Source: Clusia tigrina
Taxonomy: Eukaryota > Arthropoda > Insecta > Diptera > Clusiidae
Length of the DNA stretch: 64,000 nt
Direction of reading: 5' to 3'
NCBI GenBank assembly: GCA_920105625.2
Contig: OV050032.1
Coordinates: 131,983,897 to 132,047,896, forward strand
In this document: positions 32,349 to 43,113 of the stretch, piece after piece
How positions within the stretch are numbered: the stretch's first letter is position 1
How the letters are laid out: each line of letters opens with the position of its first letter
Notes under the pieces: model-generated
Databases searched by the model: none
Told to the model about the DNA's origin: nothing
What the model saw: only the letters and a program-made list of their open reading frames with translations
Translations under genes and position numbers: made by a program

Positions 32349-32458
32349 CAGTATGACTATTAAATCTGCCTGCATTTCTTAAGTATGTGAAGAGCTCGCC
32401 ACCACAAACATACTCAAATATCATATATAAACAACAGTCGTCCTTAGTAGACCATTCC
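32349..32458 (-). CDS. Pka-C3: Pka-C3-like kinase exon 1 of those visible (110 bp, N-lobe/hinge)
   Basis: The exon begins after an AG acceptor (ATTGTTTAAG) with one base that completes a codon and ends before GTAAGT. It encodes EWSTKDDCCLYMIFEYVCGG then ELFTYLRNAGRFNSHT, the beta-5/hinge segment and alpha-D. The hinge MIFEYV and the ELF motif match AGC kinases. The junction to exon 2 splits an Ala codon (G|CC), matching the exon 2 phase. Exons for the glycine loop and the VAIK lysine would lie to the right and were not found before 64000. Confidence 0.9.
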
Positions 32459-32618
32459 CTTAAACAATTAAAACAGTATGTATTAATAAACTTTGTTACT
32501 ATACTAATTATTATTATTATCTTTATTTATAATTGAATTATGTTTACAAATAATAACCAACAGAAGCACTAGTTCCAATGACAATCGGCATACATTTACT
32601 TAAAGATATACATATTTC

Positions 32619-32868
32619 TACGAAATTGGTGTCCTGACAATTTATACCAACTCTCAATACTCGACTTCGTACCGCTGGTTTGTGTAGTAATCGAACAATC
32701 CCTTGGTTAAATTAGTATAATAAACTTTATTTAATTATTGTAATTTACACTGTTAATTTTAGGCTCAAAGTTTACATTTAATACAATTTTGCCCTAAATT
32801 TATTTCCTTATTTAATCACTTTACTTTTTTAATACCTGTTTAATACTGTTTTGTTACTATTAGTCGGT
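32619..32868 (-). mobile_element. truncated LTR of the Gypsy family
   Basis: It matches the left part of the 17888-18335 LTR, with TACGAAATTG, CAATACTCGACTTCGTA and CTTTATTTAATTATTGTAATTTACAC. It stops at about 32868 where the Loa element begins, so the Loa may have been inserted into it or a rearrangement removed the rest. Confidence 0.6.
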
Positions 32869-34195
32869 AGAAAATCCTTCGACTGAACCCTCCCCAAGAG
32901 TAGCGGCTGGTAAGAGGTCTACAATGGCATCACTTATCTGCTGGTGCTGGATCTAGCTAAGGTCTTGATGTAGCGCTCAGTGTTTGATACTCCTTAATAG
33001 TACAACATTGAGAAATACACCTTGGCTGGATGAAGGTGTCACGCGACCCGTGCTGATGATCTGCCAGGCTAGAGGCCCTGTTAAATAGTCTAGTCGTGAA
33101 CGGAGCCTCCGAATAAAAGGCCCCCTATGGTGGTAATACCCTAGCTCGGATATTGCGGATCTCTGTCCGAGTGGTCTTTATATTCTCCATGAATATAAAG
33201 ACCACATTCTTCTTTCATGAAGAAAAATAAATTAAATCAAAAAATTCCGCGGGACATCACCGCAATTCAATTGGCAAATCATATGGAGCAAAGAATCCTT
33301 GATGAGCCTATGCTTAGTGGGGTAAGATCACCCTCTAAGCCCAAATCAAATGCTGCTGCGGTCAATGAACGGAAGCCTTCATCCGTGACCAAAACAGTGG
33401 TTGGACCTATGGGACCCCAATGACAGTAGACGGGATGGGTGGTGCAGGAATTCTGAACCTTTCTTCCGACGATGTGCCATCCAATTCTGCTGCTGCCAGG
33501 GCAAAAATGGGACCAACTCAACAAACGCCCATCTCCACTAAGGAGAGATTGTTTAAACTGGGAGGCAAAGGGAGTATTCCCTCACGACATACCAGCTCGG
33601 AGAGACCTCCAGGATGGCCCAGAAAGGAATCCATCTTCCTGATCGTAGTCCACCTGGGGGTTTGGATAACCCGAAAAGAAAGGAACTAAGTGGAGCTGGA
33701 GTCAGATGGTACCTCACCCACCTGGCTCAGAGTTTGCAACCAGATGATGCTATTGTCAAGGCAAAAGAGCACAAGGTTGTAAAGGATTCGGCTGGCACAA
33801 CATTACAACCGAACGTTAACAAGAACCTGAAGAAAATGGTACGACACACCTTTTCTCTTAATAAACCTAAAAGAGGAAGGACGGGAACACTGTCAGGTCC
33901 AACTAGTTATGGAGGGTCCAAAGCAAGGTAATTACGCTAGGGTGGCATCCGTTATCAAGGTGGCTGTTGTTGCTGCGGACTATCCGAACACCATCCTAGC
34001 AAGTAGCTGACAAGTGTTGAGCAGATGCTGCTTGAAAGGCTGGTTGGGGAGTGGGCCAAAGAATCCTCCTTCGATGGTATCCACTTCCAGCTTGGCTTCC
34101 TGAGCATTGACTGCTGTTCGACGGACTCGGTGCAATGGCTGAAAGGGTTTGTGGCGCACCTTTCGATAATGAGTAAAAATTCATCGCACTCACTT
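32869..34195 (+). mobile_element. Loa-clade non-LTR element, 5' leader and ORF1
   Basis: A GC-richer leader (32869-33216) with no long frame precedes the ORF1 remnant. The rest of the element, ORF2, continues at about 36388 after a Helitron fragment. The clade call rests on the DUF4780-type region in ORF1 and the Loa-like endonuclease later. Confidence 0.55.
33217..34195 (+). pseudogene. Loa-type ORF1, broken
   Basis: Successive frames 33217-33423, 33420-33689 and 33614-33931 overlap and encode one protein with frameshifts. The second part has LSGAGVRWYLTHLAQ and then a Lys/Ser-rich linker. Around 33965-34190 a further frame reads ADYPNTILAS, EWAKESSFDGIHFQLGFLSI (approximate) and DSVQWLKGFVAHL, typical of the DUF4780 domain of Loa-like ORF1 proteins. 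The C-terminal end is missing, cut at about 34195 by Helitron sequence. It would bind element RNA in active relatives. Confidence 0.55.
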
Positions 34196-34304
34196 TTTTG
34201 CTAATGGTTTCATCTAAAATATATAAGAAATATAAATTTCACATAAATTTATTATTTTTTATGTTACGTGCGACAAATGTTTATAAAAAAAAATCTTTAC
34301 TTAC

Positions 34305-35552
34305 GGGTTGCTTGATTGATTTGACGCATTTCAAAGTGATATCCATCTTCTCCATATGGAAAAATAATAGGATACTGAAGCGTTTCAGATATTCTGTTAA
34401 TTCTCTCGTCACGACGGCGAATAATTATATCACGTGGTGCCACTGGATCACCAACCATTAAGATTGCTACATCGTCAAATGTGGGCGCGTTGTAACGTCA
34501 TTGATGTTGTCCAGCTGGCGTTTTATCAGCATGAATTGCAATAAAGTGTTGATCTGAAGACAATCGCGGATCATCTTTTGCTTGTTTAAATGTTCTCACC
34601 AACTGGTTGTTGTCATGAAGCATTATTTGCAAACCGGCTACTATTCGCTGTTTTGTACCTGGACTGCAGAGCTGACGCTGTTGCACTTGGTCGTTATCAT
34701 CCGCTTGTCCCATGAAATAAATTTGTAAAAACTTAGGATCTTGATCTGGAATTGGCAATATTGATCCCATTCGGTGATAAATTTGGCCTTGAACTCTAAA
34801 CGTTGGCATGAAGTTGTCTCAAACCACTTTAGTCGCACCAAACGATGTCATTTGAAAACACGAATTGTATTTTCGTATGTTGCTTAAGAAATGTTGCGAA
34901 TCAGCTGTTGTTCCTATGAAGTGGAATATTATTATTTTGAATAATAATCATTTTATTTTTTCCTCTTCTTCCTTTTTTGATGCCTTAGGGGCAAATTATT
35001 TATTTGTTCTTACCTGAAACTAACGATAGTAGTGGTTCTGGTGGTGGTAGCAGTTCGGGTAAAGCAATCTTACCATTTGCGCAGCACATTCCAGGTGCTT
35101 CATTTTTATATTTCTTAGCATTGCAGTATTGGCAAACTTAATTCATTGGTCCAATGGCAACTGACTCATCTTCACTGCAAACAATTTCTGATGTGTAGTG
35201 GAATGCAATCAGATCATATGATACAGGGCTTCGACGATGCTGTACTCTTCGACTACGATCTTGTTGACGGTGTGCCTCACGTTGCTCTGGTGTCTCGGCA
35301 GTTCTTGATAAAGAGGATCGCGATCGGTCACTTCGCATGCTTGTTTGACGTTGAGTAGAATTCTCGGAAGCCCTTGATGTCAAGGCTTGAGATTGGTCGC
35401 TTCGTAACCGGATTTCCCTTGACCGAAGCCCTTGATGTTGAGGTTCGATATCGCTGAATTTCTGGGCGTGCTTCACGTTGCTGTAAGTTCTCTGCAGCTC
35501 TAGAGATTGAGGCTCGAGACCATTCAATTTCAAGGCGTGCTTCATTCTTCAT
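34305..35552 (-). pseudogene. Helitron N-terminal protein region, copy A, with introns
   Basis: It starts MKNEARLEIEWSRASISRAA and continues with Arg/Ser-rich repeats; a frameshift near 35430 moves between two frames. Near 35150-35110 a C-X2-C motif (CQYCN, CCANGKI) matches the start of insect Helitron proteins. A 100-bp intron (35013-34914, GTAAGA...CATAG) interrupts the frame. Then comes MPTFRVQGQIYHRMGSILPI, AIHADKTPAGQHQ and IIFPYGEDGYHFEMRQINQA. The sequence ends at the donor ACCC|GTAAGT at 34304. The repeated N-terminal arginine motif is a feature not obvious in copy C. Confidence 0.7.
34914..35013 (-). other. 100-bp intron in Helitron copy A
   Basis: Donor TTTCAG|GTAAGAAC at 35013 and acceptor TTCATAG|GAAC at 34914 restore a continuous Helitron reading. 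Copy C (about 56060) reads straight through this point. Confidence 0.7.
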
Positions 35553-36318
35553 GCGTTTCGTTTGCTCTATTGGATTTCATTTTCAATGATTTTGGAGTAC
35601 GTGCCGAAAGGGATTTTTTTATTTATAACTAAGTTTTTAACACAATCGTTTCTCACTTAATTTAAACTTTGATTATATTAACTTTTTAAAGTTTTTTTTT
35701 AATTTTTTGGTTATCTAGGCGTGGCACCGCCTTCGTATTTTCAAAAACAAACAGTTGCTGTGAAAAGATATAGAAACTTTTATATTTTATAGAACTAATT
35801 AATATATTGTACAATTAATTAAATATTATTTAAGAATACTTCGTACGCAGCGTCCTTTCCTTTTTCACAGATACAGCAATTATTTTAATTTGATTAATAT
35901 TTAATGTAAAAAAAAAGATGGTGGCAAAGTTTCAAAAAATATCGGATTGCTGTATTTTCCAGCAATTTTTTTGAAACTATTCCAGTAGTTAAGACTACAA
36001 TACGATTTTAAATTTTCCGAAAAGGCGGTGTTGTCCTACCCACTTTTCTCCTGTTATGTATTCCTAATTATGCCAATACCCTATGTACCAAATATCATCG
36101 ACGTAGGTCAAAAAATGCCCAAAATATGGCGATTTAAATTTTTGGGTTATATGGGCAGTGCCACGCACCTTTGTCCAATCAAAACTTCATATAGCCTATT
36201 ATTCCTTCCAGAGTCACAGTAACATGCTGTGAAAATTTCAGGAAGTTCGGTCGAAGGGTTTGGCCTTCTATAAAGCACAAACAAACAGACAGACAGACAT
36301 TCATTTTTATATATATAG

Positions 36319-36319
<1 letters not shown>

Positions 36320-36384
<65 letters not shown>
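36320..36384. repeat. (TA)n microsatellite
   Basis: About 65 bases of nearly pure TA directly outside the Helitron 5' end. It produces spurious Ile-Tyr frames on both strands. Confidence 0.95.
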
Positions 36385-36387
<3 letters not shown>

Positions 36388-38090
36388 TCAGCGTGGTACA
36401 GGTGAACCTCCACCATATCACAGCAGCCTCGGCTGTCATCACACGTAAGTTCACTCAAGAAATCCTTGGTGCGGCGCTGATACAGGAACCCTGGCACTAT
36501 CTGTGGCAGGTAAGAATACTAACAGAGAGAAATACTAAAGTAATTTGGGATCTCAGGTCCGAGAAACCTGGTTCCTGCATATTGGTTAACAACTCCACCA
36601 ACTATATTTCAGAATTTATGAGCCGAAACTTGCTTGCCATCGAGACATCCACCCACATCGGTGGTAATAAAAAATCGATTTTGCTGGCATCGGCATACTG
36701 TGAAGTACTGGTTAAGGACTGGTGCAATACTGCAGGAAGAACACACTGCCTCTGTTAATTGGCTGCATGCCAACGCACATTACACCGAATGGGGAAGAAG
36801 TGACACGAGCACTAGGGGTGAGTACTTATTAGAGTTTGTTATAAGAAATGAGTTTATTATAAGTGTGACATATGTACGGGTATTTCCAACAATGAAAAAA
36901 AAAACACAGAAAGACCCAACATGCGTATAAAAGAGAAAATCGCACCGGTCACTGGCAAGACCATGCCAGAGCTATAACCAAGTATAATATTGAGATTATA
37001 AATCTAATAGAGATATCTTCAGGAACTTCTTTGAAGATATTTCATCTGCATCGACAGCTGCCAGGCTACTCAAGACACTGGCGAACTCTAAAACGGAATG
37101 TCGCATGGCATTAAAGATAATGGAAGGTAGCTATATATGGAATAATAGAGAGAGAGTGGAACTTCATTTGAAAAAACACTTATCAGACCCAACAAACGTC
37201 GAAGAAAGAGTTACCTCAAAAAGGTTTCACACATGTATGGAAGATTGGAGATTTGCTTCATAGATAATAACAGATAGAAAGGAATAAAGATACTGGCTCC
37301 GCACCTGGTAAAGTTATTCAGGATAAGCTTCGCGACAGGGTAGATTCCAGCAATCTGGAGGACATCTCTTGTTACGTTTATACAGAAGGTTGGAAGGAAG
37401 GAATTCACTTCTCCATAATCTTTCAGACCTATAAGTCTTTGTACTCAAAGCAATGCAGAAAATTATGGACAATTATTTAGTCACATCACCTCTAAATCGA
37501 TATCAGCATGCATACAGAGCAGGAAGGTCCATGGAGACCGCCGTATATCAGTAATCAAATATCTAGGAATAATACTAGATTCCAAACTTCTCTGGAAAGC
37601 ACATACGGATTTTGTCATAAGTAACGCAATCAGAGCATTAATGGTGTGCATAAGTTTAGCTGGGAAGATATGGGGTTACAAACCTTACATTCTGAAATGG
37701 ATGCGCACCATGATAGTTAGGCCGGTTCTATCATATGGAGCAGTGGAATGGGATCAAAGAACCAAATTGCACACCATGAAGAACACTTTAAACAAATAAG
37801 AACGACTAGTCTATGTATTACCACAGCATCGATGCCACTATATCCCACGCGGACCTACCTAGAGACGATATGAACAAAATGCATAACTTTGAGAAACGCT
37901 TTACAGTTGTGCTTGGAAACAAGCACCATGAAGTGGTTCACAGTTAAAAACCAGAAGAAGGGATAGGAGCTGCCATATTTGGGCCGAAGGTAAACTACTC
38001 AGAACCAATGGGGATTTAAGTGAAGCGGATACGCCGCAGACGCTGTTGCAGCTTAGCTCGTACCATGTTCGATACAGCTGCGACAGCGCG
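36388..38090 (+). pseudogene. Loa-clade ORF2 remnant: endonuclease, RT pieces
   Basis: The endonuclease start reads VQVNLHHITAASAVI, ILGAALIQEPWHYLWQ and SRNLLAIETSTHIGG at 36390-36760. Later pieces with frameshifts give CRAGRSMETAVY (about 37510), then, after a deletion that removed the RT catalytic box, IKYLGIILDSKLLWKAHTDF and RPVLSYGAVEWDQRTKLHT (37555-37790). The tail is cut by an LTR at 38091. It belongs with the ORF1 at 32869-34195, the two being separated by the Helitron fragment. The order and orientation fit one element. Confidence 0.6.
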
Positions 38091-38501
38091 AGTTACATAT
38101 AATGTAAGTAACATACCAACGTATATTATCGCTAATTCAGCACACGACAGTATAGATAAATTCATATTAAATATTACAAATAAAGGCAAACTGTAACATT
38201 AAACCCATTTCCGGAATTTCACAATAAATTCAACAAAAGAAATAAATGAAAATCAAAATGTTAACAAAATTCCGAGAAAGGTAGCATTGACAGAAGAAAA
38301 TGTATATAGATTAGTAAGCACTTTTGTAACACATAAGAATTAATCTATTAAGCATAATATTTAAGCAAATTGTAACTGAGCATGAAAATAAATTATTCAA
38401 ATAAAGTTAGTCTGGTTTACATCTTCTTCAGTGTCAACTCGATGCAATTAAAACTGTCTCTTATTTTTTAAAAACCCGTTAACGGCCACCGTTTACGAAA
38501 T
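38091..38501 (+). mobile_element. 17.6/297-type LTR remnant
   Basis: It starts AGTTACATATAATG and ends CGTTTACGAAATT, the AGT...AATT end pattern of the 17.6/297 Gypsy group. An AATAAA lies at about 38390. A primer site follows at 38502. The internal region is gone. Confidence 0.55.
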
Positions 38502-38513
38502 TGGCGCAGTCGG
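38502..38513 (+). promoter_or_regulatory. tRNA primer-binding site of the 17.6-type LTR
   Basis: TGGCGCAGTCGG directly follows the LTR, as in 17.6/297 (tRNA-Ser type, from memory). Confidence 0.6.
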
Positions 38514-38516
38514 TTG

Positions 38517-39401
38517 TCCTTTTTATACCCTTTACCTTTAAAAAAGGTAAATAGGGTATACTAGTTTTGTGCTTTTGAGAGGGGTTGCAATTTCAAGAAG
38601 GAGACGTGATAGGTATGGCCATACATATACACTTTCTGAGCAATTTTTATTTTGCCCGTCCGTCTCTCCGTCTGTCCGTCTGTTGCCACTTTTTTTCTAC
38701 AGCGTTAGAGCAATCTTAATAAAATTTTATAAAGTATAGTCTAGACAAAGATACAGAACCAGATTGCTATATGGGCCTCTTTAGACAAAGATCATATAAG
38801 GAACTTTTGTCACCTTTATAAAATGAATATAACTTTGGTCAAATTGATGGAATCGTGACGGAATGGAGATGTTGGTCCTAATAAACACTATGCAAAACTG
38901 CAGCTATGGAGATGTTGGTGCTACTAAACACTATGCAAAAACTGGGTGGAATAAATAAACTACCATGCCCATTATTAGCAAATATTAATAACTTAAGATC
39001 TGGTAGAGATTTACGGACGAAATTTTACTTGAAGGAACATGTGGAAATTTTAAAGCTATCTGCAACAAATGCGGTTAATCAGGGAAAAGACACGCCCACT
39101 TTTGATATACGGAACTTTCGGGTCTAAAATAAAAATTAGCCTAGCTATTGATTACATCGGAATAAAAATTGGCAGAAATATACATGGGGTCCAAAATAGT
39201 GTGTGTGCAGAATATGGAGATCATAATACTACTGCCACGCCCACAATTAACCAAAAATCATTACTAGGTTTCTATTAAAGATTCACCAACAAAATTTCAC
39301 AGGATTGTTGCGGGCACCAACATTAAACACCACACAAAAAATGTGCGTGTAATTTTTAGAGCCACGCCAACTATTCAGATATCATTATAACTTACGACCT
39401 A
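38517..39401 (-). repeat. hairpin-ended dispersed repeat, copy H2 (minus)
   Basis: It begins at a palindromic TATACCC...GGGTATA hairpin (38524-38563), reads as the complement of H1/H3 and stops where a mariner begins at 39402. GACGCCACGCC-type core words appear as CCACGCC and the phrase GGTTGTGGGTATC-like module as in H3. About 890 bp remain. Confidence 0.55.
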
Positions 39402-40710
39402 CGAGGTTTGATCAAAAAATAACCGTTATTTTCAATTTTTCAAAAAGTATTTATTTATTCATCAACAACTATTTTGTCCCCTTCAAAGTAATTCCCCTCA
39501 GATATAATACACTTATGCCAGCGTTTTTTCCAATCCTCGAAACACTTCTGAAACGCTTTTTTTGGTATCGGCAACAGCTCCTGTTTCGATTTTTCTTTTA
39601 TCTCCTCAATCGTAGCAAAACGCTTTCCTTTCATCGGTGGCTTCAGTTTTGGAAAGAGGAAAAAGTCAGCGGGGGCCAAGTCCGGTGAATACGGTGATTG
39701 AGGAATGATAACGGTTTTGTTTTTGGCCAAAAAATTACGCACAAGCATCGATGTGTGAGCTGGTGCATTATCATGGTGCAAAATCCATGATTGGTTTTTC
39801 CACAATTCTGGGCGGTTCTGACGAATTGCTTCTCGCAAACGGCGCATAACTTCAAGGTAGTATTCCTTGTTGACCGTACGATCTTGTGGCAAGAATTCAT
39901 GATGCACCACGCCATTGCAATCAAAGAAAACTGTCAGCAAAACCTTTACGTTCGACCGAACTTGACGTGCTTTTTTCGGTCTTGGCTCATCTGGACGTTT
40001 CCATTGGGATGATTGGGCTTTGGTTTCAATGTCATAGCCATACACCCACGATTCGTCACCAGTTATGATCTTTTTGAGGAAATCTGGATCGTCGTTGACG
40101 ATGTTCAACAGCTCCTGGGCGATGTCCATGCGACGTTGTTTTTGCTCAAAATTTAGCATGGAACAATCTTCGCTGCCGCACGTTTCATTCCTAAACCATC
40201 CGTAAAAATTGCTTGGCATGAGCCGAACGATATGCCAACATCATCAGCACTCTCTCTGATAGTGATTCTACGATTATCCAAAATCATTTTCTTCACAGCG
40301 TCAATGTTTCCATCGGTTGTTGACGTGCTCGGGCGACCAGGACGAGCATCGTCATTGACATCTTCTCGGCCTTCCTTAAACCGGTTATACCACAATTGAA
40401 CTTATGTAGTAGACTCGCCAAAGGCCACAGTCAACATTTCAAATGTCCTTGCGCATTTAATATCATTTTTTGCACAAAACTGAATACAGTTTCTTTGATC
40501 CATTTTTTCGAATAGTACAAAATCGAAGAGCACACCAAAACACGACTAACCTTTTTATCAGTCAAAAACAAACTGACAATCCAAAATGGTTGGTATTGCC
40601 AACATATATAACAAACATGTGTACCAACATAACAGAAAAAAAATGCGAACATCGAACATACGTAACTCACGAAAATATGAAAATAACGGTTAGTTTTTGA
40701 TCACACCTCG
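39402..40710 (-). mobile_element. mariner DNA transposon M1, full length (1309 bp)
   Basis: The inverted ends are CGAGGTTTGATCAAAAAATA (39402) and, on minus, CGAGGTGTGATCAAAAACTA (40710). TA flanks both ends (39400-39401 and 40711-40712). It encodes one transposase on minus. The family is the mariner type with DD34D and occurs again as the deleted copy at 62535. Confidence 0.9.
39455..40503 (-). pseudogene. mariner transposase M1, two lesions
   Basis: The coding sequence starts MDQRN at 40503 and ends in DKIVVDE at 39455. A CAA-to-TAA nonsense lies at about 40408 and a small deletion with frameshift at about 40160. The helix-turn-helix region and RPGRPSTSTTD (DNA-binding) precede ITGDESWVYGYDIET, the first catalytic Asp. 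HHDNAPAHTSMLVRN (second Asp) and SPDLAPADFFLF (third Asp) are 34 residues apart, the DD34D spacing. The catalytic region 39455-40219 is open. It would excise and paste the element at TA. Confidence 0.88.
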
Positions 40711-40711
40711 T

Positions 40712-43113
40712 ACGTTACTTTACTCAGAGATGCCGCGTTATTACACTTGGAATGCTTCATCGAAGAAATTTCAGCGTCGAAAGCAAAGCGATGTAGTTCC
40801 TGGTCATTCGGATGTGCGTTCTACTGAAGCTCTTGGCCGTATTTTCACAGTTGATCCGAAAAATGGTGAATGCTTTTACTTGCGACTATTGCTGGTGAAT
40901 GTTCGTGGCCGGACATCATTTGAATCTCTTCGAACTGTCAATGGTGTAGTGTTGCCAACATTTCGTGCAGTATGTCAGGAGCTTAATTTGCTCGAAAACA
41001 ATACGCATTTGGACACGACAATCGCTGAAGGAACTGTTTCCGCATCTCCAAGTCAGATACGCACATTATTTTCAATCACTATTTCCACATGTTTTCCATC
41101 AAATCCACGTCAATTGGGGGAGAAGTACAAGGTTGACATGTCAGAAGACATTTTGCATCGTGTTCGTGTCCATTCAGAGAATCCCCATCTTGAGCTGAAT
41201 GAAGAGATGCACAACTAGGCTTTGGTTTTGATAGAAGACATGTGTTACCTAATGTGCGGCAGTTTGTTAGTCAGGTTAGGAATCACATCGCCTGATCGTG
41301 GCATAAACGTCGCTTTCGAACGAGAATTGCAGCGTGAGCGTCAATACGATACAAATGCATTAAGCCAATTGGTTCCAACGAATGTACCTTTGTTGAATCC
41401 CCAACAAAAAGAAGTGTACGATACGGTGATGAAGGCAATTGATGATGGAAATGTCGGCATGATTTTCCTTGATGCGCCTGTCAAGACATTCCTCATATCA
41501 TTGGTTTTGGCTACAGTTCGTACAAGATCAGAAATTTCTGCAGCAGTTGCTTCTTCTGGAATAGCAGCTACGCTGCTGGAAGATTGCCGAACCTCTCATT
41601 CTGCATTAAAATTGCCATTAAACCTTCAAGCGATTGAAGAACCAACATGTAACATAGCGAAACATTCAGCAATGGCCAAAGTTTTGGTAGCAAGCAAAAT
41701 TTTTATCTGGGACGAATGCACAATGTCGCATAAACGTGCGTTAGAAGCTCTGAATCGCACTATGAAAGATCTGCGTAATGACGCAAGATGTTTTGGGGGT
41801 GCATTGATTTTACTCTCAGGCGATTTCCGGCAAACACTACCAGTAATAACACGATCGACCGCTGCCGATGAGATCAATGCTTGCCTGAAATCATCACCAT
41901 TGTGGCGTTATGTGAAGAAACTTCGGCTGACGACAAACATGCGAGTTGCATTGCTAAACGATCCATCTGCCGAAGTGTTCTCCAATCAACTGCTAACTAT
42001 CGGTAATGGTCGTGTTCCAGTCGACGCATCGAATGGATTGGTTTCATTCCCGTCAAATTTTTGCAATTAAGTCTTAACGAAAGAGGAGCTCATCAACAAA
42101 GTGTTTCCGAAAATCATTGCTAACCACCAAAACTACGATTGGTTGAGTGAAAGAGCAATTTTAGGGGCAAAGAACAAGGATGTGGATCACTTAAGCTTCG
42201 CAATTCAAAATCAAATCGTTGGGTCACTGCATTCCTTCAAATCTATCGACTGTGTAACAAACGAAGACGAAGCAACCAACTACCCAACTGAGTTCTTGAA
42301 TTCATTGGATATGCCTGGCTTGCCGCCGCACAATTTATAATTGAAGGTTGGTTCAGTCGTTATCATGCTTCACAATCTCAACCAACAAAAATTATGCAAC
42401 GGAACGCGTTTAGCGGTCACAAAACTCATGAGCAATGTGATTCACGCGAGACTACTAAAAGGAAAATTCAAAGGTGAGGAAGTTCTCATTCCGAGAATTC
42501 CAATGATCCCAACCGATATGCCATTCGAGTTTAAGCGAATACAATTTCCAATTCGTCTCGCATTCGCCATGAAAATTAATAAATCACAAGGCCAATCATT
42601 GAGTGTTTGTGGCCTGAATCTGGAAAATGAATGTTTTTCACACGGGCAACTGTGTCTCGTATGTTCCCGTGTCGGAAAACCATCTACTTTGATCGTTTTC
42701 GCACCTGACAACAAAACGAAAAATAACGTTCATCACAGAGTGCTTCAATGAGGGGAAATACAATTCAATAAATGCAAAAATAATTTCATACGAGTAAGTA
42801 CACATAAAGTACTGGCGACGAGGAGTATCAGTTTAAAGCCGGATTTTATTATTATATTAGGTTCGTCAGCGGAGGGACGTGGCAAATGAGTTTTTAAGAG
42901 CAAGAAGGCTGAAGATATATAGTACTGACGGAGACAGATATCAATTTATATCTGCATTTTTCATTTCAGTTTCATTGGTGGAGGGGTATGATCAATGTAT
43001 GTATGTTTTAGTCATAAATACATTTATGTTTTAGTCATAAATACATTTATGTACATCTATAGTACAGATCATGGGACATTTTTAGCCAAAACAACGTTTG
43101 CCGGGTCAGCTAG
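40712..43113 (+). mobile_element. Helitron helicase part, copy B
   Basis: The 3' end has GCCGGGTCAGCTAG ending at 43113 followed by T, the Helitron CTRR|T end. It is 5'-truncated at a mariner (40711). The Rep domain is missing, and only the C-terminal helicase section is kept. Downstream of 42751 lies 3' non-coding Helitron sequence. Confidence 0.8.
40725..42751 (+). pseudogene. Helitron PIF1-like helicase domain, single frame with three nonsense codons
   Basis: All parts are in the same frame. The pre-helicase part reads EMPRYYTWN, SSKKFQRRKQ, GRIFTVDPKNGECFYLRLLL. Stops lie at 41216-41218 (TAG), 42068-42070 (TAA) and 42338-42340 (TAA). The helicase follows with NPQQKEVYDTVM and a Walker A that reads LDAPVKTFL, lacking the GGTG residues found in copy C. 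Walker B-like IWDECTMSHKRALE, LLSGDFRQTLPVI and TNMRVA are present, and the C-terminal NKSQGQSLSVCGLNLENECF and SRVGKPSTLIVFAPD motifs close it. The enzyme would unwind DNA during rolling-circle transposition. Confidence 0.85.

Larger units (their letters stand above)
34198..36319 (-). mobile_element. Helitron 5' fragment, copy A (minus)
   Basis: The 5' end is TCTATATATATAAAAATGAA on the minus strand starting at 36319, the typical Helitron TC start with an A before it. The N-terminal coding region follows (35552-34305). The Rep and helicase domains are missing. The 3' end is lost at about 34198. A (TA)n run lies immediately outside the 5' end at 36320. Confidence 0.7.

Noticed and set aside
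36147..36497. Ile-Tyr-rich ORFs on both strands
   Set aside because: They are translations of the (TA)n microsatellite and its flanks, not genes.
40431..40670. 79-residue minus ORF at the end of mariner M1
   Set aside because: It is mostly in a different frame from the transposase; the true start is MDQRN at 40503.
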